Source: Dicyema japonicum (lineage: Eukaryota > Dicyemida > Rhombozoa > Dicyemidae). Taken from it: a stretch of 64,000 nt of DNA. Both the position numbers and the translations under genes were made by a program. Under the pieces are notes generated by a model. The model was given only the letters and a program-made list of their open reading frames with translations, was not told the DNA's origin and made no database searches. The stretch spans positions 1 to 64,000 of the forward strand of contig RDEW01000020.1 in the NCBI GenBank assembly GCA_011109175.1. The letters are read 5' to 3'. Below, piece after piece: positions 23,411-33,614 of the stretch (the stretch's first letter is position 1; the number at the start of each line of letters is the position of its first letter).

Positions 23411-26166
23411 CCGTATTTGCCGGTGTATAAGTCGACCTTTTTCGATCAAAAATCGACCTCGACTAATACACCGAGTCATGAAATTCAACTTCGTATTCAT
23501 CGCTTCAAATATGATGGTACAGTGCAACCTCCATTTGGTGCGGACCTCCTTATTCGGGCACCCCCAGGTTTTGGGGCAGTTTGAAAATTAGATCATTTTT
23601 ATACAGTAATTTCCAAATTTGGAAATTACCTGAACCTCTTAGTGGGGCACTTAATTTTTTTAATTTATATAAAGTCTTGCAATTAATATTAAATTTAATT
23701 ATATTTAAAATTATATAAAATTTTCTTAAACTTCGCGTGCTTGATTTGTTGTCATGGGGAGAAGCTTACTCTAGAGTTAAGGCTTAAAATTGCCTGAGAA
23801 ATCAACGAAAATTGTTTCATGAGCGAACGAGATATTGTCAAAAAGTATAAAATTAGTAAAGGTTATCTGATAATTCTATTGTTTAGGAGCAGTATCTAGA
23901 ATTAAACAAAATTATATAAACTTTATAAATAATGGGTCCGTACAATCAAATTGTCTTAGTAAAATTTCACAGAGAAGAGACAGTCTGTCAAAGAAATTCG
24001 ATAAAATTGTTTATGAATGCTTTTTTAAAGCAAGGGAAGAATTTATTCCCGTTTCAGGACCTGTTCTTAAAAACATTGCTATAAAAGTAGCTAGGAATTT
24101 GAACTATACCTCATTCAGAGGTTCGAATGGTTGGCTTGAAAAATTTAAGAAAAGACACAATCTGTCATTTAAGACAATAAGTGGTGAAAAAAATTCGTGT
24201 GATATTTCTTGCCTTGGAATTTTTTTTGATAAGTACGATGACTATGTTAATAACTATGGCATTGAAAATATTTTCAACTGCGATGAAACGGGATTGTACA
24301 TTAAAGAATAACATCAAAATCATTTGTAACCTCAGATGAAGATTGTTTTGGAATTAAAAGGAGGAAAGAAAAAGTCACTATTCTTTTGTCGGTCAGTGCT
24401 TGTGGCGAAAAATTGAAGCCATTATTAATAGGAAAATATAAATCCCCACGTTGTATCAAAAATTTTAACCCTGTAGAGCCGGAGTTTTTTATTCGTTTTC
24501 TAAAAATTGTTGAATGACATCTGATATATTTATTACTTGGTTGAACATTGTCAACGAAGAAATGATTCAACACAACCGAAAAATTGTCCTTTTGCTTGAC
24601 AATGCAAGTTGTCACAAGAATAATCATTTTTCTAACATTGAGCTATTTTTTCTGTTAAAAAATGCAACATCATTAATTCAACCCTTAGATATGGGAGTTA
24701 TTAAATCGTTCAAATCCAATTATTTAAATAATTTGATGGATTTTACCCTATCTTTTGAGGATGATAAGTTTACAATGTTGAATTTAAAGCAAGTAAATCT
24801 CAGACAAATAATCATTATTGTTGGGAAGACAACAAATACACTCTGAATCAATTACTAATTGTTGGAAGAAAATTGATGTCGTTTTCAAACTCTCTCATTG
24901 GTGAATAATGAATTGGAGAGTTTAGATAACATAATTAAAGATATACTGAAAATGAAGTAGAAAATGATGACGAGAATATATACGACAGAGTAAAATGTAC
25001 CTATTCTCATTTGGAAACAATAACAGCGATGAATACACTTGAAGATAACATTTTCAATTTGTTTCCTGAAGCTTTGAAAGATTATTATAATTTCAGAAAA
25101 ATATTAGGAATGCAAATGAAAAAATCCGCAACCGGAGGGAAATTAACAGACTATTTTCCTATCGTTAAATAAATTTGTTTTTAATATAATTCTGAAAAAT
25201 CTATAAAATACATTATTTATCTATAAATTTAATAAAAAGCAAATTTAAATTGTTAAACTGTGGATAAATTTAAAGAAAATGCCGAACCTCCATTTTTGGG
25301 GAAACCTCTGTTTTTGGGGCATTTTTTTAAATAGGTGCCCCAAATAGAGGTCATACAGTAATTACTACACTCTTCACAAAAATTCTTGCAAAGATCAATT
25401 TAATTAAAAAAGTGAATGGTATAAAATGATAACTACGTTAGCAATTTACAATCATCCAAAAGGATGGATGAGGAGGGAATCAAGATCTGGATAGAAAAAG
25501 TATGGAACTATCGACCTGGAGGAATGTTAAAGAAGAAAAGTCTTCTCGTATGGGATTTTTTCAAAGCCCATCTAGTGGATTCCGTCAAAAGAAAACTTAA
25601 ATACAACAACACTGATGTCGCCGTTATTCCTGGTGGACTAACAAGTGTTGTGCAGCAACTTGATGTTTCTTTGAACAAGCCGTTCAAAGACAGATTGAGA
25701 GGAAATTGGAGTAATTGGATGATAGATGGCGAAAAGCAGTCACTAAAGGGGAGCCATGAAAGCACCCTTGTTAGAAATAATAAGTAGATGGATTAAAATG
25801 TCGTGGGATGATGTGTCGCTGTCTACTGTGGAACGCTCCTTTATGAAATGCTGTATTTCCAACCCTCTCTATGGACAGAAGACGACCTTATCTTGGAATA
25901 GGAGGAAACTGAGGATAAAGAAGACTAAGAAGATGTCCTTAATGACGACAGACTAAATGAAAATAAACGGAACGAGCTTCTTGGAAATAATGACGATGAA
26001 GACGGATTTTGAACTCTATGTAAGCACTTTATAATTCTAATTTATCGTTTCTTAACTAAAAATAAATCACTTTCTGTGTTCATTGTTGTTAGTCTCTCTC
26101 GGCGCGTAATATCACAGGGCTACATAGTAAATAGTAGGGGGTCGACTTATGCACCGGCAAATACGG
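23411..26166 (+). mobile_element. pogo-like Tc1/mariner transposon, outer nest
   Basis: Terminal inverted repeats of about 27 bp ('ccgtatttgccggtgtataa'/'ttatgcaccggcaaatacgg', one mismatch) flanked by TA at 23,409-23,410 and 26,167-26,168. Inside, 25,464-25,787 encodes the last half of a CENP-B-related DDE transposase: PKGWMDEEGIKIWIEKVW, LLVWDFFKAHL, IPGGLTSVVQQLDVSLNKPF, LRGNWSNWM. VWD holds the second acidic residue of the catalytic triad. The frame then breaks near 25,770, and the N-terminal half is lost or displaced by the inner element. Confidence 0.85.
23520..25358 (+). mobile_element. Tigger-like transposon inserted in the pogo-like element
   Basis: Ends 'cagtgcaacctccatttggt' at the left and the inverted 'ctgtatgacctctatttggg' at the right, with TA at 23,518-23,519 and 25,359-25,360. 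Interior coding reads PVSGPVLKNIAIKVA, GSNGWLEKFKKRHNL (CENP-B type DNA-binding helix), FNCDETGLYIKE (first catalytic Asp region), then from 24,514 KIVLLLDNASCHKN (second Asp) and SLIQPLDMGVIKSFKSNYL. Frameshifts near 24,310 and 24,480 make it non-autonomous. Confidence 0.85.
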
Positions 26167-26500
26167 TAAGAAATTGTACTCTGGCACAATCGAGGTCATA
26201 AGCATCGACAATATTGAATCAAGATGAGACTGTTTGAGCACGTGCTTAGAATTGACATAAACGCCCTTTGGAAATATAATAATGGAATTACTTTAACAAT
26301 GAGAACAAACCATCGTTCAGAGGAAGGCTTAGAGTCACTCTCCCTGTGGCTCTGAACAAGGATCTTAATGGAATTGGAAGAAAACTTAAATTTACAGAAG
26401 ACCTAGAAGATCTACGAACAGATGCACACAGCAGAGGCTGATGGAGACGTCTAGTGGAAAAAAATTCGAAACATGTGACACAAACGGGATTTTAGTTTTT

Positions 26501-27129
26501 ACAACGTTCTTTGGTTCTGTGAAAGTGTTTTTAAAAAAAATACCATTCGAAAATATAGTGCCTGTGCAACTGACGGTGAATGGCCATGGTGGAAAATATC
26601 GTGGATTTATGAAATTTTAAAACAAAAAAACCCAAATAAGATATTTGTTCATTGAATTTTGCACATGCACAATTTGGTCGAAATCGTCTTTTCCATGAAT
26701 ATTGTGATCAAGGAAAAGATTATGTTCTTTTGCTTCTACATTCAAAAATTAGATGGTTCTCAAAAGGAAATAGTTTTGGATATGTTTTTTAAATTTTTTG
26801 ATTTTACTGTAACTTTTTTGAAAAAGGATTTAGGATATAATTTTTTGGAAAAGGACTCAACGAGTAAGAAGCAGAATAATTTAAGTATCTGCGAAAGAGG
26901 GGATATCAGACTCGCTCTTGCTAAAAAACCCCCAAATATAGAACATCTGGTAAACCTTCACAAGGTCAAGGATACATTAAATTTTTTTTAATAAAAATAC
27001 TAATTAATTATTACTATAAGGGGCAAAAATTTTTTCATATGGGTGATACGAAAAAAAGGTTGAGAAACACTGACATAGCCTATTGACTTGATCTAGGAGA
27101 TGGGCCAGACCAGACGGGAAGACGATCTT
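26501..27129. other. Spacer with a repeat fragment
   Basis: 26,680-26,990 has a long frame ending GDIRLALAKKPPNIEHLVNL, and its last 120 bp recur at 17,225-17,345. Probably the end of an unrecognised retroelement ORF. Confidence 0.4.
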
Positions 27130-27295
27130 CACATTTAAAAAGGACGATCTCTCGCATGAAATGTCATTTGAGACATCGAGTGCGGTCAGGTTTGTCACCA
27201 GAGGTGTTCTCCGACTGATTGGAAACATAATCTCCTCAAGACTTGGAGATTCTCGGGAGCGGAGTTGGTTCCGCTTGGAATTTTACTATGTTAAC
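27130..27295 (+). pseudogene. Truncated LINE C-terminal fragment
   Basis: Reads FETSSAVRFVTRGVLRLIGN, ISSRLGDSRERSWFRL, the ETSG..LG...GDSRE..W..R signature of the same LINE family as 685-933. Confidence 0.55.
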
Positions 27296-27419
27296 CTGAA
27301 ATACAAGGTTAATTATGCATACATGTCGCAACATAATAATTTGGCATATGTTTGGATAATCTATAAAAACAAGCTGGTAACATAAACATTATAAAAATCA
27401 AAAAAAATAATAAAATAAA

Positions 27420-28324
27420 ATGTTTCTAATATTATTGGTAAACTTGATAAATTCAAGTAAACTAAATAAAATATTTAAGGGAATGAAATTTGTTATAATG
27501 ATAAGTGCTATACTCTTGTTAAAGAAAAACTGGATTATTTAGATGCTGAGAACTATTGTAAGGACATTGGGGTACATTGGCTGTCATCAATAATGGAGCA
27601 TTAAATAAATTTTTAATTGGTGATTTTTGTTATTTTATTGAGACTATTTCTATCGTCCATACAAGAAATACATTTATATTGGAGTAAACGACAGAATAAA
27701 ATCAGGACATTATGTAAACAGCCACAATCAGGAACAAGTACAATATTTAATATAATTTAGAAATATTTCTACTGGGGGAGTGATGAACCTAGTCGCAATG
27801 GTGGGAATGAGCATTGTGTTCACTTTTATCATACTGGTGGAGAGTGGAACGACAATGATTGCTCCACAAAAATGGCATTTTTATGTGAAACACCAAGTTT
27901 TATGTTTATTTCATCTTAAAGGGAATGAGATCTGCTCAAAGGAATCTAAAAAGTGTTATAAATTTTTCAAAAACCGGATAATTGATTACTCCGATGCTGA
28001 AGATTTTTGTGTAAAGTATGGTGGAAGATTGGTTACAATCAACTCAGAAAAGGAAAATAAATTTATAGGTGATAGTTTTCAGGGAGTTAAAAATTTTTAT
28101 ATTGGCGCCAGAAATTTGATTAATTCAGGGAAATCATTGTACAATTCAAATAATGAACTTCAAGTAAATTTTAAATTTAATAGAATTATAAAAATTATCA
28201 CAGCGAATACAAATTTGATAGTTCGAAAAAATGTGCAGTTTTTAACGAAAATCAACAATGGGATATGGTGTCATGCAATGAGTTCCTTCCATTTTTGTGC
28301 GAAAAGAAATGTTTCTTTCAGTAA
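27420..28324 (+). CDS. Secreted two-domain C-type lectin-like protein
   Basis: A spliced gene with introns 27457-27479 (23 nt), 27620-27642 (23), 27738-27760 (23), 27897-27921 (25) and 28164-28183 (20). Exon 1 encodes a signal peptide-like MFLILLVNLINS. Two C-type lectin domains follow. The first has CYNDKCYTLVKEKLDYLDAE, KYIYIGVNDR, YFYWGSDEPS, and GGEWNDNDCSTKMAFLCE. The second has CSKESKKCYKFF, YGGRLVTINSEKENKF, NFYIGAR, and NENQQWDMVSCNEFLPFLCE. The first domain keeps WND and an EPS variant of the EPN sugar-selectivity triplet. The second lacks both, so only domain 1 could bind calcium-dependent sugar. The exon before each domain ends in the same phase and each domain begins RNEIC, evidence of exon duplication. 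One G appears missing near 27,573. Confidence 0.8.
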
Positions 28325-28699
28325 GTTATTGTAGTGCCTACACTCGAGTGCAAGATCGATAAATACGCAGAATTTAAATTTTAACAGCATTAAATTACTA
28401 ACAACATAACAATACTACCATAATTGTTGTTGTTTGATTATAATAAATATTAATTATTTTACGATTTAAATAAATAAAATTAAATGCTCTCTCTTTACCT
28501 TCTCATATATGACCACTCTTGTCCTCCCTGATCCATCTGACTAATCTCTGGGAGCGTTCACTTGTTTCTTTTATGTTTCCGTTACAAATCAGTTTTCTCC
28601 ATTTAAAGGTACGGGGATAAAATATCTTTGATTCCGTTTGGGATAACTTTGTTCATTAACATTGTACTCAATCGTATTTATAGTGATCATTCTATTTGG
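28325..28699. other. Spacer with low-level repeat
   Basis: 28,500-28,660 resembles 46,740-46,900 ('gatccatctgactaatct' and following). No coding signal. Confidence 0.35.
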
Positions 28700-28830
28700 T
28701 TTCAGGTCACATTTTCTTGAACCATTAATGATTTTTTGGACATTTTAAACAAGACCAGAAATTTATTTATTTTTTATTTACCCCTAGTCCCTTCGAGTGA
28801 AAGAAACCGGTACTAACAAAAACGTCACAG
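28700..28830. repeat. Repeat corresponding to the empty form of 655-1045
   Basis: 'cattttcttgaaccattaat' and 'gaccagaaatttatttattt' occur here about 50 bp apart but about 300 bp apart at 0.66-1.0 kb, where a LINE end sits between them. Confidence 0.6.
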
Positions 28831-29189
28831 TCAAGAGCGGATGCTTCGGAGGTCCGACAGGTGTATTTTGTTCCGTGCAGAACTCTGAGACCAGAAAAGA
28901 TCAAGACATCTAATCAATATTATTTGGTTAAACTTTAACTAAAATATTTTAATTTTCTAAAAGCTAATCAAAAACTTTATTAAAATATAGAATAATGTAA
29001 TTCAAAACGTTTTCAGCTTAAAAATTTCGGTCTTTAGATAATTTTATAAATAATAAAAATCTTTACAGAATAGATATTTAGTAGATTTTTCAAATTGTCG
29101 TACATGCATGAGAAATTTTTTTTCATTTTGTAATATAAAAATAACTTTGAACTAATTAATTAATCGTAAGATCGGCTCCATGATTCAAG

Positions 29190-29290
29190 CTGTGACCAAG
29201 GATCCGCGAGAGACTGGTTGGTTCCGAGAACGTATCTCGTTGGCTATTGTTAGGGGAAATAGCATGGCCATTCAGATGCCTTAATTTAAT
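29190..29290 (+). repeat. Truncated LINE 3' end
   Basis: Reads ETGWFRERISLAIVRGNSMA, the C-terminal signature of the 685-933 family, then an A/T-rich tail. Confidence 0.6.
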
Positions 29291-29619
29291 TTTTATTCAT
29301 TTCATAATAAAATTTCTTTCATTAAAAAAATAATTAATTAATTGAAAAATATTAACAGAAAATCTTGATTCTAGATATTTCTTAATTTCGAATAAATCGT
29401 ACTAAAATTGAATTTTTGAAAATTCTTGCTGCGTCTCCTACTGTGAAGTAAGTTTTTCCTGTCATCGTTATCAATTTATTAACTAAATTGATAAGTAGAT
29501 GAATTGGTCCCTAGTTCATTTTAATAGATTACTTTCAAGCATCTTTCTATTAAAATTGTATTTTCAACAAAATTAAAGTTATTTTTTACTTCAAAAAAAA
29601 TTTACAATGACCCTAATGA

Positions 29620-29720
29620 GCTGGTTATTTGAGCAAATCTCGCTCGCCATCCTGAGAGGAAATAGCCACGCAGCCAGGGCAGCCGCTATATAACCGTTTA
29701 CTCTCTTTTTTTCCTTTTAT
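29620..29720 (+). repeat. Truncated LINE 3' end
   Basis: Reads LFEQISLAILRGNSHAARAA then 'ataaccgtttactctctttt', close to the 4,546 copy. Confidence 0.6.
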
Positions 29721-30909
29721 AATTATATTCAACAATTTCAAGACAACTCCCCACTCTGACCAAAATTATTTTTGGTATATAACTTTTGATTTATAGAATT
29801 TTTTGATTTAAAATTAATTTTTTAAGTTTTAAACAATTTTAAAAAACATATGAATTTTTGACTTTATTGACAAAAATCGTTTTAATTACTATTAATTTTT
29901 CCTTTTGAGGTGATATTTTCCTAATTACTATTAATTTTTCCTTTTGAGGTTTTTTTTTCTTCTTCAATATCTCTTAATTTTAAAACTAGACATTTTATGA
30001 ATATTACAATGTAATAGGAACCATAAAAATAATAATAAAATTTTTTTCTGAATAAATTCTCAATTTGATTGAGAAATGGCGAGTAAGGGTTAATGGAACA
30101 TGGAGATTGTGCGCATAATAATGAATACAGGCATCAAAGACAATTCCCTCTTCATAACAAAGATTTTAAGGATTCCAGAAAAATTAGTCATTGATACAAT
30201 TTCTGGTTCTGATGGTCCCTACAGGGATAAAGGTAGAAGATCCTGAAACAGCTCTTCTCGTCTTGGTCTTTAGGATACTGAAAACCCGACCTCATTATGA
30301 GTTTTAAGATGTTTTTTTATCCAAAAATATATTTACCCACATCCCAGTGTTAATGAATAGAAAGTGATGCTAATATTCGGAAAGTGACGTAATGGTCGGG
30401 AAACCTTATAATAATGGGTTTAACTCATGCGTTCTTGACATATATAAAAATATCCTGTTTTATCCAAATTGTAAACATGGTCAGGTGAGTATGTCTTATA
30501 AACTTCATCAAATTCTTAAGAAATTCAATTACATCCACATGTTTTCAGAAGATATTTCTCTTTCAGAGGAATTTATCTTTTTTTTAAATTCTAACTGTTA
30601 GTTTTTGTGTTATAATTAATTGTTTTTTAAAGTTTTTTTTAATTATTTTAAACTCCAAGACCACCAAGAAAGAATGTATTAACTCGCTAATTAAGTGATC
30701 CCAGCTTCCAACATCACTCAATTTTCTTCGAATGCTCCGCCAGTGATCAACTGTATTCCTGAATTATATTGTAGTGCATTTTTTTATTGCAGATCTGAAT
30801 TCCTCCGCATGGACCTCCCTTTCTCTGAATGGGTTCCCTAGCTCCTTGCAGATACGTAGAAGCCCTGGTCATTTCTCAACTTCGCCGTCTCTGAAAGGTG
30901 TCTGATTGC
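29721..30909. other. AT-rich spacer; one unexplained short frame
   Basis: Contains a tandem pair 'ctaattactattaatttttc' near 29,894 and 29,931. A 69-codon frame at 30,392-30,601 (MVGKPYNNGFNSCVLDIYKN) is not recognised. 30,660-30,730 is a LINE-type tail. Confidence 0.3.
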
Positions 30910-31850
30910 ATGTCATACGCTCGGCCTGAGAGAGTTCATACGCTCGACCTTCGAAGATGGAAGAGTGAATCTCCAAGCAAAATAGGCATATTCAATCGTC
31001 GGCACAAGATATAGTTTGCTGATACAAGCAGTAGGTGGGAAGGGGATCTTCTTTATGGTGGCTTTTAGGACGTTCCATTTTTGAAGACATTTGGTTAACA
31101 CTTCCTTCGTGCGACTGATAAACGTCATAAGAGAGTCGAATGCCACTTCAAAGATCTTCTGGATTCACGCATAATGAATGGGAATATTTCCGAGGAATAT
31201 CTCAAGTCCACCTTTAAATTTTCTGTCCGTAGTGAATAAAGTGAACAGAGACTTGGATGCAAACACTGGCAGCAAACTCACGGATAGCCAATCACACATC
31301 TGGTTGAGGTGTGACTGAACCACCGCCTTGGAAGGAGATTTGGCCCTTGCAGCGATAATCAGGTCGTCCGCGTAAATTAAAAATAGTGTCCTGATCTTTG
31401 ATAATAGGCAAATCGTGTAGAAATAAGTTAAATAGGAGAGGAGATAGATGGGGGACTTTGTGGGACCTCATTAGGAGTAGTCTTAATTGAAGTAATTTTT
31501 CCAATCCAGACTCTTCCACGTCGGCCAGTTAGAAATTTTCCAGCCATAGAATTAAGCCAGAAAATAGATCTTGACTGGCCAATGCAGACACACCCTCTCC
31601 GACCACTAAGGAGGTTAGCAAACGAGAGCTTAAGCTTTCCAGGGATCTTTGTTTGGTAAAATTTCCAAGTAAGAATCCTCCTTGACACAGAGTCAAAAGC
31701 TTTGTGGACGTCTATGGAGCAAAGCACAGTCTTCATGTGTTCCGCCCTGTTCGATAAAGTTAGTAAATGCAGATAGGTGAGTCGAAGTAGACCTCTCCTC
31801 TTTAAAACCACGTTGAAATGAAAAGTCTGTATGAAGCCGGGTCCTTTATC
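30910..31850 (-). pseudogene. LINE reverse transcriptase, minus strand, broken
   Basis: From 31,810 downward: SIDVHKAFDSVSRRILTWKF (RT motif with the first catalytic Asp), SFANLLSGRR, NEVPQSPP (variant of the GVPQGSVLSP motif), LFNLFLHDLPI, then YLVPTIEYAYFAWRF at 30,990. The YADD box is replaced by an alternative frame (RADDLI-like near 31,360). Jockey/CR1-type, inactive. Confidence 0.6.
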
Positions 31851-31909
31851 ACTTTTCGTGTTTCAAGGCCTTGTCTTTTAAAAAATTAGAAATAATATTA
31901 AATATTAAA

Positions 31910-32320
31910 TCAATTTTAATGACCTTACCCCTACATTCCCCGGATACAAGGCTATCAGGATAGGACGTAAAGAGAGAATAGGTGGAAGTCTGCTCATTTT
32001 ATTCAAAAAGAACCTGAAATGCAGAGACATTTCGGAAGTGAGCAAACTTGTTAGGGATGATGAGGTTACCTAAATAATTGAAATCTCGGGACAATGAAAG
32101 GAAGGCTATGCCTTGTGGATATCTATATTCTGCCTCTTGTCCGAAGGGGTAAGTTATGCAAAACCTATCAAGACTGGCTTCTTTCGATGAGATCATCATC
32201 AGCCTACCTCGCCCGACGCAATACTCTGTTCCAAGTCACTTTCGTCGAAAATTGATTAGTCAGTCTTCTACGAAACAAGAAGCGTCCATAATCTGATTGT
32301 GCAGATCAAGAGAGGTCAAC
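31910..32320 (+). pseudogene. LINE endonuclease fragment
   Basis: Reads PYIPRIQGYQ and GGSLLILFKKNLKCRDISEV, which resembles the GG..LL.R..L region of LINE endonucleases. Broken by stops. Confidence 0.35.
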
Positions 32321-33614
32321 GTGAGGAGAATTACTAGCAGCTACAATTACAAAGGTGCTAACTAGAAATTTTACTCTAACTTGTTTTATTAAAACACAAA
32401 AATCAATCAAAAATGGTCCCGCCGATATAATCGACGTTGACTTGCCTCTCGCGATCGCAACAGGATCAACTGGATAAGCCACCGAGTCCCACGTGCGTCG
32501 TGACTTTTTAGTGTAGCTAAACGTCCAAGTGGAAAATTGTATCCTGAAATCTCGAGAAACAGAATGAAGAATTGTTATCGATAGCTTCAGTTTTCTGGAG
32601 AATGCCATTAGCCACTTCACCCACATAATCTTGGAAGAAGATCAATGGCTATACCCTCGATTAAACTCGTCGAATGGTAGTGGAAAGACGACCTTGATTA
32701 AAGAAATAAATCAACTTAAAAAATCTGACCGAATTAGCTTGGAAATGAAACTCCGAATCAGAGCATTGAATAATGAAATGAAGGCCAAAGAGCTCAGGCC
32801 CAGAGGTTGAAGTGGAATCTGTGCTTACACAGTAAACATGAATCGCACTAACGGGGAAGTGATGAAAGCTATTCAAAATGTGACAAAAGCGAGAATATTT
32901 CGTTTGAAACACGCACTAATACGGCCAATATTGAAGGTGTCGCTACTGTGTTCCATGTCTGAACCTGGAGAGGCTTGTGCTCAGAAGAATAAGAGAATTA
33001 TTACCAGAGATGGCTTTTCAACACGGATTCAAATGAGAGATCCACATTTACATAATATCGATCGACTTTATTAGAGTCGGATTTGCAAACAAGCCGAGGC
33101 ACTTAAAAACAGTGCTCTGCTCGATTGACATACACAAAATGTTTGACCTAGCTTGATATCATCAACATCTTTATTACTTCATTTGGGACACGTGTTATGA
33201 AATACAAAGAAACTTGGAGATTCTTATCATAAAATTCGACTGCAGACAAACAAGTACACAAATTTACTAATTTATAATAGATCCTTGATTTTATAATTTC
33301 ATTATATTTTGAGTCCATCTATATCAAAGTTTCAATGTCTGTTGTAGATTGTTTGATCTTTGCCGATAATAATTACTGTGATTGATTTCGTCTAGATTTT
33401 AGTAGTAAATTGTGTAAGATTGCTAATCATTTAGGACTACGAGGAAGAAGAAAAGTCTCAATAACTGGGTGATTGGATCTCATATACCTTTCTTGCATGT
33501 TCCCTAAACGACGCCGTCCTTCAAAAATGTCTCCGCTTGTGTGAGTCAGACTGCTTTTATTTACATTTGTTGAATGTTTGATTTGAATATATCGTTAGTA
33601 TCCTAGCAACGGGA
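32321..33614. other. No supportable gene
   Basis: Open frames on both strands around 32,306-33,074 overlap and match nothing recognised. 33,160-33,600 is AT-rich and precedes the CFAP251 start. Confidence 0.3.

Larger units (their letters stand above)
22660..26500 (+). mobile_element. RTE-type LINE fragment interrupted by nested DNA transposons
   Basis: The left part (22,660-23,408) reads RLRPRIQPDRL, ...YNSGTWGVTEPEHKKMGIFH, LRNLMGLGWPKKISN. The right part (26,169-26,500) continues KKLYSGTIEVISIDNIESR, LFEHVLRIDI, FRGRLRVTLPVALNKDLNGI. Removing the 2.76-kb insertion with one TA joins the two halves in the same frame (KKISN-KKLYSG), so the LINE was there first. It carries several stops and is dead. 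Confidence 0.7.

Noticed and set aside
32670-32810. P-loop-like NGSGKTTLIKEI on the plus strand
   Set aside because: It sits in a frame of about 50 codons with stops on both sides, tiny-intron splicing did not extend it into a recognisable ATPase, and the opposite strand has equally long frames.
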